From contig NZ_CABFWF030000013.1 of NCBI RefSeq assembly GCF_902153245.2, positions 78,836 to 142,835 on the forward strand: 64,000 nt of DNA. The letters run 5' to 3'. This document shows positions 47,247-55,493 of this stretch, in pieces. Position numbers and translations under genes: made by a program. The notes below the pieces were generated by a model. That model worked only from the letters and a program-made list of their open reading frames with translations. It was not told the DNA's origin and made no database searches. Origin of the DNA: Pseudorhizobium endolithicum. GTDB taxonomy: Bacteria; Pseudomonadota; Alphaproteobacteria; Rhizobiales; Rhizobiaceae. Position 1 is the first letter of the stretch; each line of letters opens with the position of its first letter.

Positions 47247-48275
47247 TCACTGTGCGGTTTTTTTAGCCCGCTGCCGTTCCGCATGGGAGAGGATGGAGCG
47301 CTCCGTAAGGCCGTCGTTGCGGACCATGACCGCATCGAACACCAGTTCCACTTCCCTGACCGGCTCCACCACATAGGCCGAAGACAGGCTGGAAATGCCG
47401 GAGGCGACACCGTATCCAGGACGCTCCGAAGGCATAGGCCCTATATCGGGCAGCACGGTGAATGTTTCGGACGCATCCAAACCCTGGAACGGCGCCTCAG
47501 AGGGAGCGGCCGGGTCGCTCGGCGTCGGGCCGCGGAAAGCGACGGGCACGGGAACGGCTGCACCATAGCTCTGCAACTGGTCCCCCAGAGTTTCGTTGGA
47601 TGCGACCATGACCCCCGTGGCAATCTGCCCTTCCGGCTGGATACCCGGAACCCGGTCGCCCTTTCGAACATAGGAGGCCATGAGATAGGGCATGTCGTGG
47701 CCGTCCATACGGGCTCGGCCCACATACTGGACATTCACCTTGGCCGTGCCGGTCCGTTTCATATCGAGCAATTCGGCAGTCTTCGACGACACGTCGATGA
47801 TCCGTCCCGGGTGAAAGGGACCCCGGTCGTTGACCCGCACGACGACGGATGAGCCGGTCTCGACATTCGTCACCCTCGCATAGCTCGGAAGCGGAAAGGT
47901 CGGATGGGCAGCCGACAGGTGCTCCTTGTCATAGACCTCCCCATTGGCCGTCATGCGTCCATGGAACGCAGAACCATACCACGATGCAAGACCGGTCTTG
48001 TTATAGGCGGGATCCTCCTGCGGAACATAGGTCTTTCCCTTGACCTTGTAAGGCTTGCCCACGATGAAGCGGCCGCCGCCCTTCGGTACTGGCTTGCCCT
48101 CGGCAACCAGCCGCGGGCTCGCCTTGACCCCGTATTCCCTCTCGGAGAAATATTCCTTGCTGCGGGATTTGGACTTGGGCTGCTCACTGGTGGCGCAGGA
48201 TGCAGCTCCGAGGCATATCAAGGCCACACCGATCCACCGCCTCGATTGCGATAATTTGCGTCCGCCCAACGTCAA
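47247..48275 (-). CDS. rlpA: Septal ring lytic transglycosylase RlpA
   Basis: A 342-residue RlpA-family lipoprotein. A lipobox (CLGAASC, Cys near residue 27) follows the signal peptide. The double-psi beta-barrel domain is clear: TGLASWYGSAFHGRMTANGE near 94, PSYARVTNVETGSSVVVRVN, and the catalytic-region Asp in DRGPFHPGRIIDVSSKTAEL. No C-terminal SPOR domain is recognisable. RlpA enzymes cleave peptide-free glycan at the septum. TTG at 48275 or 48269 is the probable start; neither has an ideal ribosome binding site. It lies upstream of dac in the conserved order. Confidence 0.87.
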   Translation of the reverse strand: MTLGGRKLSQSRRWIGVALICLGAASCATSEQPKSKSRSKEYFSEREYGVKASPRLVAEGKPVPKGGGRFIVGKPYKVKGKTYVPQEDPAYNKTGLASWYGSAFHGRMTANGEVYDKEHLSAAHPTFPLPSYARVTNVETGSSVVVRVNDRGPFHPGRIIDVSSKTAELLDMKRTGTAKVNVQYVGRARMDGHDMPYLMASYVRKGDRVPGIQPEGQIATGVMVASNETLGDQLQSYGAAVPVPVAFRGPTPSDPAAPSEAPFQGLDASETFTVLPDIGPMPSERPGYGVASGISSLSSAYVVEPVREVELVFDAVMVRNDGLTERSILSHAERQRAKKTAQ

Positions 48276-48451
48276 TTCCCCATGCCCTGCTTGACGTGCC
48301 GCAATCCGCTGCCTGCGCGCCTGTCATTCCAATTCTCGCTCAGCGCTTACCCGCGCGCTGCAACCTGCGCAGTGAATGTCCGCAAAGTGGCGAAAATGCG
48401 AATAAATTCTGGGGATAAGCGGCAATTTCGATTGCGATGGTTAGCGGAGGG

Positions 48452-48706
48452 TTAACCCGGCTCAGGCGTGGGACGCCATCTTGTCTGGAAATCGAGCGAG
48501 CCGACGAGTACCGTGCATCCACGCTCGTCTCGAACGGTGACGGTGATCTCCCCGCTGTCGGTGCCCGGCAATTCATCGCGGGCGAGATCCGTCAGTATCC
48601 GGCTGACCTCCTTCAATAGGGGCTCGCGGCTTTCGGGAAATACGGAACCCATCTCGTCGCGCGTCAGCCCGTCGCCGTTCGTCAGGTCGAAGAAATATCG
48701 TGGCAT
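48452..48706 (-). CDS. DUF6894 family small protein
   Basis: An 84-residue protein starting MPRYFFDLTNGDGLTRDEMG, the typical opening of the DUF6894 family, which is numerous in Rhizobiales and has no known function. The rest (EVSRILTDLARDELPGTDSG and a C-terminal strand pair) fits the family. It is divergent from the Crp/Fnr gene at 48827, with 120 bp between them. Confidence 0.8.
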   Translation of the reverse strand: MPRYFFDLTNGDGLTRDEMGSVFPESREPLLKEVSRILTDLARDELPGTDSGEITVTVRDERGCTVLVGSLDFQTRWRPTPEPG

Positions 48707-48826
48707 GCCTTGGTCTCTGCAACTGCTCGCCTACCGAAATGATGCGAGGCAACTTTGTTCCCGGCTTAAGTGTTCATCAGGTAACGGTTTTGATCCGTCC
48801 CGCCGGATGGGAAAGAAAGGACAATC

Positions 48827-49546
48827 ATGATCGAGCCGCTCCTCCTGAACCTCGAGCATCGCGACGTCCTCGCTCCAAGCGAGCATGCGCTTTTGCGCAA
48901 GACGATGACCATGAGTCGGCGGATTGCAAAGGGTGATGACCTGGTCAGTGACGGCTCGCGCCCGACATGCAGCACCCTGTTGGTCCAGGGCTTTGCGGCC
49001 CGCTACAAGATAACCCGGGATGGGGGACGCCAGATCACGGCGCTGCACGTGCCCGGCGACTTCGTGGATCTGCACGCCTTCCTGTTGAAGACGATGGATC
49101 ATGGCATCGTTGCCCTCTCCCCGTGCCACGTCCTGCTTGCCGATCATGCCGATCTGAGGCAGATCACCGAGAGCTCGCCCCATCTTGCACGGTTGCTCTG
49201 GCTGGACACGCTCGTCCACGGTTCGATCCATCGCGCGTGGATCGTCGCGATGGGGCGCCGCTCAAAGGCATCCCATCTCGCGCACATTGTCTGTGAGCTC
49301 TATGCGCGGCTGCAGATCACTGGAAACGTCGATGGACAAAGCTTTCACTTCCCGCTTTCCCAGGCGGAAATGGCCGATGTCATGGGACTTTCGCTCGTCC
49401 ACATGAACCGGGTCATCCAGGACATGCGCCGCAACGGACTGATCTCCTGGGTCAACCAGACGGTGTCCATCCTCGACTGGGAACGCCTGCGGACACTGGC
49501 GGAATTCGATCCCACCTACCTCAACCTCTGGATCGAGCCACGATGA
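48827..49546 (+). CDS. Crp/Fnr-family transcriptional regulator
   Basis: A 239-residue regulator with an N-terminal cyclic-nucleotide-binding-like beta barrel (about residues 30-130, containing VPGDFVDLHAFLL) and a C-terminal helix-turn-helix (LPLSQAEMADVMGLSLVHMNRVIQDM). No Cys cluster typical of oxygen-sensing FNR is present, so the signal is unknown. The start has the site aaaggacaatc. It lies just upstream of tRNA-Ser. Many rhizobial members act in stress control. Confidence 0.88.
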   Translation: MIEPLLLNLEHRDVLAPSEHALLRKTMTMSRRIAKGDDLVSDGSRPTCSTLLVQGFAARYKITRDGGRQITALHVPGDFVDLHAFLLKTMDHGIVALSPCHVLLADHADLRQITESSPHLARLLWLDTLVHGSIHRAWIVAMGRRSKASHLAHIVCELYARLQITGNVDGQSFHFPLSQAEMADVMGLSLVHMNRVIQDMRRNGLISWVNQTVSILDWERLRTLAEFDPTYLNLWIEPR

Positions 49547-49666
49547 GGTCATGGTTGCGGTGTGAGGGTGCTTCCCAAACGCCGGGCCAATGCCGCGCTG
49601 CTCATGTTGACGCTACCCTGGCCAGCAGCTAAAGGCGTATGGAATGCGCCCGGACGTGCAGGCGCT

Positions 49667-49756
49667 GGAAGAGTGTCCGAGTGGTTTAAGGAACCGGTCT
49701 TGAAAACCGGCGTGCGGGAAACCGTACCGTGGGTTCGAATCCCACCTCTTCCGCCA
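49667..49756 (+). tRNA. tRNA-Ser (anticodon UGA)
   Basis: A 90-nt class II tRNA. The acceptor arms ggaagag and ctcttcc pair, a G discriminator and an encoded CCA follow, the anticodon loop is cttgaaa with TGA, the variable arm is long, and the T loop is ggttcgaatcc. Its 3' end is the attachment site of the integrated element that follows. Confidence 0.97.
49743..49756 (+). other. Attachment site attL in tRNA-Ser
   Basis: The 14-bp sequence cacctcttccgcca, the 3' end of tRNA-Ser, is repeated exactly at 63848-63861. Together with the integrase gene next to the second copy this defines an integrated element. Integration at tRNA 3' ends by P4-type integrases is well established. Confidence 0.85.
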
Positions 49757-49819
49757 TCTGGCCGCCTAACTGTTTGATTTTCAGTCCGAATTCTGGCGGT
49801 CTCTCCTCTTGCGTACAAA

Positions 49820-50347
49820 TCAGCGCGCAGGGCTTCTTGCCTTACGGAGAGCTTTCTTCGGCTTAGGAGGCGGTTTGGCCACGGGCCGATACTCTTGCCG
49901 GTTCTCCTCCCGTTGCCGCTCGAGCGTTTTCAGGCCCTCGAACAGCTGCGACTCCCCTGCCCTCGCCTGAGTGTTCTGTCCCAGGATCTTGGATGCAGCC
50001 CGCTGGAGCGATCCGAGCATGACTTCGTCCAGCGCCTCCTCCCATTCCCGCGTTCTGGGGGTGAGGCCTTTAGGAACCTCATCGGCGATCGACAGTATGT
50101 CCGAAATCTCCGCCGCTGTGGGCCAACTGCCACTGACAGCCCTGAATGATGAATAGGCTTCCACCACTGCCTTGCACTGAGCGCCAAGTTCCTCCGGTCG
50201 GCCGGCTCCGCGGGTAACTCGGATCAGGTTCGCCGCGAGTTCCTTTAGAGGCCATTGGAGCTCTTCCAGACCGCGCCGACGGTCGATTCGCTTTGGGTCG
50301 TTAGTCGCGGCGATGCGGAGAAAATGCGGCTTGTCTTCGTCTGACAT
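49820..50347 (-). CDS. Hypothetical protein, prophage region
   Basis: A 175-residue soluble protein, mostly helical with a basic Pro/Lys-rich tail (KPPPKPKKALRKARSPAR). The first ATG with context is at 50347 (MSDEDKPHF); the frame is open 12 codons upstream. I recognise no family. It lies nearest to attL and runs with the gene at 50429. Function unknown. Confidence 0.6.
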   Translation of the reverse strand: MSDEDKPHFLRIAATNDPKRIDRRRGLEELQWPLKELAANLIRVTRGAGRPEELGAQCKAVVEAYSSFRAVSGSWPTAAEISDILSIADEVPKGLTPRTREWEEALDEVMLGSLQRAASKILGQNTQARAGESQLFEGLKTLERQREENRQEYRPVAKPPPKPKKALRKARSPAR

Positions 50348-50428
50348 TGCGGCCCCCCAGTTCGTGGAGGGCCACTCCAGCAAAGCGACAGATGATGGTC
50401 AATCATCAAGATTATGAAGTGACGAGGC

Positions 50429-51016
50429 TCAGGCCCCTTCTTTCATTGCCTTGAGTACAGCCTCCAAATGGGAGGATTGCATGTTGCTCATCCTGACATG
50501 GGTCAGGAGGTAATCGGCCTTGTTCTTCGCCTCTTCCGGGGTCACACAAACATGCGCGCAGACTGCCATCAAGGCCTCTAGCTCCGCTTCCGACAGCTCA
50601 TCGTACCTTCGTTCAACGCGCCGGAGCTTGACCTCTTCTTCTCCATAGGCCGCATCGACGGCGCCCTGGTACTCCTTGTCCAGTTTCCACATCCGCTCTT
50701 CAACAGTGGAAAGAAGCTCCTCATCCACCTTCCCAAGGGCCTCGCGGAACTTCGAAATGTACCAGGTGATGGAGGTGGTGATCTGCTCCTTTACCCACTC
50801 ACTGCCCCTGTGCATGTCGTAAGCCGTTTTGAACGGGCCGTGGAACAACTCGGTTTTGAACGCTGCTTTGAATGCGTCCTGCTGCCGCTCCTCCTCTTCC
50901 GCGATCTCCAGGAACTTCTCGCGGGCCTTGATGTGATTGCTGATCACCGTGAGCAGCCCCGGTGCTTCTGTCACTTCAGAGGAAACGACTTCCATGTTAC
51001 GAGCAGCGTTAGCCAT
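50429..51016 (-). CDS. Hypothetical coiled-coil protein, prophage region
   Basis: A 195-residue, strongly helical, acidic protein with probable coiled coils (KAREKFLEIAEEEERQQDAF and EEVKLRRVERRYDELSEAEL). The start has a good ribosome binding site (aggagttcgatc). Its promoter, a TTGACT and TATACG pair with 17-bp spacing, overlaps the palindrome at 51091-51130, so it is probably repressed by the adjacent ribbon-helix-helix protein. No family recognised. Confidence 0.7.
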   Translation of the reverse strand: MANAARNMEVVSSEVTEAPGLLTVISNHIKAREKFLEIAEEEERQQDAFKAAFKTELFHGPFKTAYDMHRGSEWVKEQITTSITWYISKFREALGKVDEELLSTVEERMWKLDKEYQGAVDAAYGEEEVKLRRVERRYDELSEAELEALMAVCAHVCVTPEEAKNKADYLLTHVRMSNMQSSHLEAVLKAMKEGA

Positions 51017-51090
51017 GATCGAACTCCTATTGGTTCGGTTGCGGTTAGGGCCGAGGCGGGAGCTTGCACCTTCCCTTCGGCCTGATTTTC

Positions 51091-51130
51091 GTATATAGGT
51101 AAATCAAATTTGAGTCAATTACCTATATGC
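51091..51130. promoter_or_regulatory. Palindromic operator overlapping a promoter
   Basis: Arms gtatataggtaa (51091-51102) and ttacctatatgc (51119-51130) match in 11 of 12 positions across a 16-bp spacer. On the minus strand TTGACT (51118-51113) and TATACG (51095-51090) are spaced by 17 bp, a good sigma-70 promoter reading toward 51016. The plus-strand regulator gene starts at or just beyond the right arm, so self-repression is likely. Confidence 0.65.
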
Positions 51131-51324
51131 GAAATTCAAAGATGGCGCGACGAGGCAGACCTACAGAGTTCCCGATCAAGAAGCTTGTCGCCCTGAACGA
51201 CGAGCTGCTTGCGGCTATTGAAGCTTTCCGAGCAGAGGCGGATCCGCCGCTTAATCAGTCGGAAGTGATCCGACTGATTCTCCGTGATTGGTTGATTGGC
51301 AACGGCTACTTGACTAGTTCCTGA
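51127..51324 (+). CDS. Ribbon-helix-helix DNA-binding protein
   Basis: A 65-residue (60 from ATG 51142) small basic protein with the CopG/Arc-like pattern: the strand PTEFPIKKLVALNDELLAAI, then the two helices with NQSEVIRLILRDWLI. Such proteins are repressors in prophages and addiction modules. The adjoining palindrome and the divergent gene at 50429 support a repressor role; no toxin partner is seen next to it. ATG 51127 lies inside the operator arm and ATG 51142 is an alternative start. Confidence 0.7.
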   Translation: MRNSKMARRGRPTEFPIKKLVALNDELLAAIEAFRAEADPPLNQSEVIRLILRDWLIGNGYLTSS

Positions 51325-51387
51325 ACGAAAGTTTACCGATAACCAGCTTATTCCCGCTCCGGGACACATACTCTTTCGTCAACTAAT

Positions 51388-51969
51388 GTGATGCCATTCT
51401 CGAAACTGATAAATCGAGTACGCTGTCTTGATTCGATAGGTCATCAAGTTGCTGCCGCTTATATTCAAGCAGTCGCTGCGATCGTCGGATTGGCCGTCGC
51501 CCTGTACATCGGCTACCGTGGGAATGCCCTCATTGAGCAGAGCAACCTTATAGCCGCCCAAAATGCTGCTCTTAGCAACCGCATTGCCCTCTCCTCAGCG
51601 GAGCAGGTTCAAATGACGATGAGGCTAGAGGACCTGCAATATGCTTCGACTGTCGCCTTCTCACTGGTCCCGGTGTGTCGGGAAATAGCTGAGAAAGCGG
51701 CAAGCAGGTACCACGGAACGGTTTCGGTGCCAGACGAGCTAAGAGAGGCGGTGTTCCAACGGAGAACTACCCTTGAGGTCAGTGGCGAGTTGAAGAAGTT
51801 TGTTGTCATGATCGACAACATAAACAACCGCATCCACGGATTATTTGCGCCGTCCGGCGCCGCCGCATCCAGTGTTAAACGCGAGAATGAAGCTGTTATG
51901 CCGCAGCTTCAGAAGCTGGACGCTGACTGCAACAGCTTCTTTGCCAAGTTGCGTAGCTTGAAACTCTAA
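51388..51969 (+). CDS. Hypothetical membrane-anchored helical protein
   Basis: A 193-residue protein with one membrane segment near residues 25-48 (AAAYIQAVAAIVGLAVALYI) followed by a coiled-coil region and a soluble C-terminus. No family recognised. This N-terminal anchor plus coiled coil is similar in design to the 54673 gene in the same cargo zone. Function unknown. Confidence 0.6.
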   Translation: MMPFSKLINRVRCLDSIGHQVAAAYIQAVAAIVGLAVALYIGYRGNALIEQSNLIAAQNAALSNRIALSSAEQVQMTMRLEDLQYASTVAFSLVPVCREIAEKAASRYHGTVSVPDELREAVFQRRTTLEVSGELKKFVVMIDNINNRIHGLFAPSGAAASSVKRENEAVMPQLQKLDADCNSFFAKLRSLKL

Positions 51970-52026
51970 GCACCTCGCCTAACGGTAACTCGTTCTCATT
52001 CGGGCGCAGAGAGACATGTGCGTGCT

Positions 52027-52518
52027 TCAAAGAAGCCAACCACCTACGATGGCGTTGGTTTCATTTACTACGGCGTCACGAAGCTGCATTTCTGCGAATA
52101 GGTAATTCTCGACAGCTTCGACCATCTGTTTCCCATCCAACGGCCCGGTGACGCGATCCGCGGCCCGCATAAGACTTACAGTCGCCGATTCAAATTCCGT
52201 CATCACTGGTTCGTTGTGTCCCAGACGCCTGTTGAGGTCTTTCGCCACCCTTAGAACATCAAGTAGATGGCTCTGGAGTTGCACGGTGGCTTCCGGCGTC
52301 TTCGGCTTCAGGCCCTGGGCAATAGCAGCGAATTCGCGAAGCGAGTCTTCTAAGCCAGAGGATGCTTGGTTGAAGCTGTCGTAGTTTGCTGTGAGTGACT
52401 CTTTGTAGGCGCCACGTGCATCCATGTACTGATTGCCGAACCAGCCGATCAAGCCGCCGCCTATTACGAGTAGACCGTTCCTCAACCAGTCAGGCATCTT
52501 GGCGAAAAAGTTCATCAC
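52027..52518 (-). CDS. Small membrane protein, partner of 52515 gene
   Basis: A 163-residue protein with one N-terminal membrane segment (LRNGLLVIGGGLIGWFG, residues about 12-28) followed by helical soluble sequence. It overlaps the upstream 52515 gene by 4 nt, so the two are co-translated and probably act together. No catalytic motif is visible. A signalling or effector partner in a phage-defence module is possible, but this is inference from arrangement. Confidence 0.65.
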   Translation of the reverse strand: MMNFFAKMPDWLRNGLLVIGGGLIGWFGNQYMDARGAYKESLTANYDSFNQASSGLEDSLREFAAIAQGLKPKTPEATVQLQSHLLDVLRVAKDLNRRLGHNEPVMTEFESATVSLMRAADRVTGPLDGKQMVEAVENYLFAEMQLRDAVVNETNAIVGGWLL

Positions 52519-53621
52519 GGCTTAACTTCCACAGATGATGAGATTCCGGTTCGGACAGCTGCAGCACGCGCATTCTGGCAGGCTATGGCCCACTTATCGT
52601 ATCCCAAAAGAGTTAATTGTGTCACTACCTGCCGCCTTACTAGCGCGGTACATGGATCGTTTGGAGGAGCTTGTGAATTCCCAAACGTGATTTGGTCGTT
52701 TACCGCAGCTGCGTGGGCATCAGGACCGACTGTGATCGCGATGTTCAGCATTGTTGCTATTACGATAGGGATGGCCACGGCAGATTTCAATGAAATGCCA
52801 CCTGGCGAGTTTACGTTCGTGTACAGGTCCGGAGCTACATCCTCCGCCGAGAATGCGCCGTTGTAAAAGTCATAAACAGAAGCTTCTTTTTCGACCCGAT
52901 CGAAGTTGGCGGCCACAAAATTGAAAAATGCTTGAATGAGAAAGTCATCGTTTGTCTGAAATCTGTCGGATGTCACCTCGAATCGCGCACCGTACTCGTC
53001 GCTGGTCATGTAAGACCCGTACGCCCTGCGAAAGATGGCCGGCCATGCAGGCTTGATTAGCGAGATCAGAGGTGAGGGCTTTTGTAGCGCGTCCAACGTT
53101 TGCGGAGGCAGCTTCGCCTTCTCAATCGAGGCCAGCCACCTAACGTAACGGCCACTAAGAGGACGCCCCTCGTACATTTCGATGTTTAGACTGCGAACAT
53201 CGTTCGGCTCAGTTGTCAGTTCACCAATTTGGGCCATCGATCGAAACGGCGCCGGAGGGACTATGACGATGTCCCCCTTTTTCATCCCGCCAAAATACGC
53301 TCTGACTACTCGAACGATCTGCGCAGTTGAACGCGAAGTTGCCGTGTCCTCGTAGCTCGCAAGATCAAGGCTTGGGTAGTCAATATCTCTTTCTCCGCGC
53401 GTGAAGTACCGGCGGAGCTCAAACGACCTCTTCACCCTCTCTTCAAGGTCCTCGACGTCATCAATTTCAGTGAAGGGCGGAAGATCCAGCCCTGGCAGAT
53501 CTGGGCCAACGAAGTTGTGGTCTACAAACCTTTGGAAGAAGCGATAGTTGCGTCCTGGCCGCGCCACGAAGATGCTGGTGTCGGAACCAATGACTTTGGT
53601 ATGTATGTCAATGTTGATCAT
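52515..53621 (-). CDS. Protein with Mrr-N/PUA-like N-terminus and C-terminal membrane segment
   Basis: A 368-residue protein. The N-terminal 170 residues resemble the domain before Mrr-type restriction nucleases: FVARPGRNYRFFQRFVDHN near 19, then IVRVVRAYFGGMKKGDIVIV with the aromatic and KxGD elements, then AQIGELT and GRYVRWL. No PD-(D/E)XK nuclease domain is seen after it. Instead a middle domain (RFQTNDDFLIQAFFNFVAAN) is followed by a membrane segment near 285-305 (AIPIVIATMLNIAITV) and a short tail with two Cys. ATG 53621 has the site ggggga. It may sense modified nucleic acid and act at the membrane. Confidence 0.6.
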   Translation of the reverse strand: MINIDIHTKVIGSDTSIFVARPGRNYRFFQRFVDHNFVGPDLPGLDLPPFTEIDDVEDLEERVKRSFELRRYFTRGERDIDYPSLDLASYEDTATSRSTAQIVRVVRAYFGGMKKGDIVIVPPAPFRSMAQIGELTTEPNDVRSLNIEMYEGRPLSGRYVRWLASIEKAKLPPQTLDALQKPSPLISLIKPAWPAIFRRAYGSYMTSDEYGARFEVTSDRFQTNDDFLIQAFFNFVAANFDRVEKEASVYDFYNGAFSAEDVAPDLYTNVNSPGGISLKSAVAIPIVIATMLNIAITVGPDAHAAAVNDQITFGNSQAPPNDPCTALVRRQVVTQLTLLGYDKWAIACQNARAAAVRTGISSSVEVKP

Positions 53622-53789
53622 CAATCCCCCCTGTGACGGGAGGATCAGCATAGATTCGCGGATTTGGCGAGTCCAAATAATGGCAGGTACATCTCAAGGT
53701 AGGATCAAGTGGCGGCACACTCTTGACTCGCGTTAACTCGCCGCAGACGGTGGCCCGGAGCACAATAAGGCAGCTATGAGGGGGGAAGC

Positions 53790-54272
53790 ATGGGTTGGAA
53801 GTTGGCGATCATGGCTACTGTCACGGCGTTGCTGGCAGGATGCCAAACACAATACCAGGACATGGGGGCTACTGGTGGTGTTTCCGCTATGCCGATCACA
53901 AGCGACACTTACCGCATCGTCTCACGCGGAAACGGATTTACCGACTCCACCACAGTGCAGGATTATTCTCTTCTGAAGGCAGCCGAGACAGCGCTGAGTA
54001 CCGGCAATACACACTTTGCCGTGGTCTCTAGCGCGGATGCTACTCGCAACGAATATGGACAGACATCCGGTTATATGCAAACCAATGTCATCGGGAACAC
54101 TGCCTACACCACTTATAATCCCGGGCAGACATACAACATCGTCAAGCCTGGCCAGGACCTGATCGTCAGGTTCTTCGACTCCAAGAAAGGCCCTGTTCCG
54201 CCAGGCGCGTGGTCGGCGCAGGAGATCTACGACAACATCAGCCCTCGCGTGATGCGGCCGAAGAAGCGCTGA
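53790..54272 (+). CDS. CC0125/CC1285-family lipoprotein
   Basis: A 160-residue lipoprotein with signal peptide and lipobox (VTALLAGC, Cys 18). The segment DYSLLKAAETALSTGNTHFAVVSS is the hallmark of the CC0125/CC1285-type lipoprotein family, of unknown function. It is the first of three plus-strand genes in tight order with the genes at 54275 and 54673. Envelope location is expected. Confidence 0.75.
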   Translation: MGWKLAIMATVTALLAGCQTQYQDMGATGGVSAMPITSDTYRIVSRGNGFTDSTTVQDYSLLKAAETALSTGNTHFAVVSSADATRNEYGQTSGYMQTNVIGNTAYTTYNPGQTYNIVKPGQDLIVRFFDSKKGPVPPGAWSAQEIYDNISPRVMRPKKR

Positions 54273-54274
54273 CA

Positions 54275-54676
54275 ATGATAGGACGCGCTGTCGATGGATG
54301 GATGACTTGGCCGGTTTGGGCAAAGTGGGCGTCTGCTATCACCGCCCTGATGGTTCTGGACGCTGGAAGCATGGCTTGGGGCGAGCGTGATTTTGTCAGC
54401 GGGTTCTTTGAGGCCTTCATCGCGGTCATATTGCAGTGGGGCGGCATAGCGGCCAGCTTTGGCGGCGCCTTCTGGGCTGGTACGTCTGTCTTCAGGCGCA
54501 CCGAGCGGCATCTGTTGGCCTGGCCTGCCGGCATCCTGATTTTCGCGGCGGTTGCTCTCTCGTTCCAGGAGATCGGTGCGTCGATACCGGGAGTGGGTTG
54601 GCGACTTGAGGCGATGCAAGACTCCAGCTGCTACACAGACTGGGACGGCCGCAGCAATCCTACGGTGTGCGAGTGA
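54275..54676 (+). CDS. Small integral membrane protein
   Basis: A 133-residue protein with about three membrane segments (near residues 17-33, 43-70 and 85-105) and two late Cys (SCYTDWDG and TVCE). ATG 54275 follows the lipoprotein stop by 2 nt; the longer frame from 54209 is inside the neighbour. The stop overlaps the next start (GTGA). No family recognised. Confidence 0.7.
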   Translation: MIGRAVDGWMTWPVWAKWASAITALMVLDAGSMAWGERDFVSGFFEAFIAVILQWGGIAASFGGAFWAGTSVFRRTERHLLAWPAGILIFAAVALSFQEIGASIPGVGWRLEAMQDSSCYTDWDGRSNPTVCE

Positions 54677-55476
54677 AGCGTAGGATATCGCCGTTTTGGA
54701 TATTTGGTGGAGCGAGCGTCATCTGGCTCGCTATGGGGATTGGGCTGGGCTGGAGCGCGGCCTCTCCTGGAGAATGCAGTGGCACCTTCGCCTGTTTGTC
54801 GGCGAATGAGTGGGGCGATTTTCTCGCCGGTGTGTTCGCGCCCCTCGCGTTCTTCTGGTTGGTGGCCGCTGTTTTCATCCAGTCGCAGGAGCTAGGGGCT
54901 CAGCGTCAGGAGCTAGGACTGACGCGAGAGGAGTTGAAACTTACTCGTGACGAGATGCGTGAGCAGCGAGAAGTCATGAGAGCTCAGGCCGACGAAGCCA
55001 AGAAGCAAGCCGAATTTATCGCGGTGCAAACAGCGATCCTCGAGCGTCAAGAGCAGACTGCAGAGAAGGAGCGCGTCATATCCTCGTTCGAAGGCGCTTT
55101 GGCCGATATCGCAAACACCATCGACTACGACTTCAACGGAAAGATGGCCGCTTGGGGCTCTCATAGCAGCGGCGCTATGGCTAGGGTCAAGTTCTCCTCG
55201 GAAGCCAACGCTCGTGAAGAACTTACTCGGGAGTTCCTTTCCTTCCTGACGCAGACGGTGACGCATCAAGGGCTTGGTCCTCCGTATGGGATTTCGGCAG
55301 AACTGATGTCGTCAGCAGAATATCTGTTGGGCTACATTAGAAGAGCGCTCGAGCTCGCGCCTGCATGCGGGCCTCGGGAAGAGGTTGTGGTGAAGCAACT
55401 CCAACTTCGAGATCTGGAACAGGCATTGACGACAATGATAGACGCCACACGTGAAGCGATAATGCGCATGACTTAG
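54673..55476 (+). CDS. Membrane-anchored coiled-coil protein, AbiC-like architecture
   Basis: A 267-residue protein. Two N-terminal membrane segments (about 10-30 and 47-67) surround NEWGDFLAGVFAPLAFFWLV, then a coiled coil with repeated ELxLTREEL-like units (SQELGAQRQELGLTREELKL), then a soluble C-terminal domain. This GDFxxGxxxP plus coiled-coil order is that of putative phage abortive-infection proteins (putAbiC) and other membrane-linked defence proteins. The catalytic part is not recognised. GTG at 54673 overlaps the previous stop; GTG 54667 is an alternative. It is convergent with the virion-protein fragment. Confidence 0.6.
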   Translation: MKRRISPFWIFGGASVIWLAMGIGLGWSAASPGECSGTFACLSANEWGDFLAGVFAPLAFFWLVAAVFIQSQELGAQRQELGLTREELKLTRDEMREQREVMRAQADEAKKQAEFIAVQTAILERQEQTAEKERVISSFEGALADIANTIDYDFNGKMAAWGSHSSGAMARVKFSSEANAREELTREFLSFLTQTVTHQGLGPPYGISAELMSSAEYLLGYIRRALELAPACGPREEVVVKQLQLRDLEQALTTMIDATREAIMRMT

Positions 55477-55493
55477 TGCCCAGAAAGGGACTC

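Noticed and set aside
49549..49818. 89-codon minus-strand reading frame across tRNA-Ser
   Set aside because: It is the reverse complement of the tRNA gene and its flank (RTPVFKTGSLNHSD is the usual false protein from a Ser tRNA), so not a gene.
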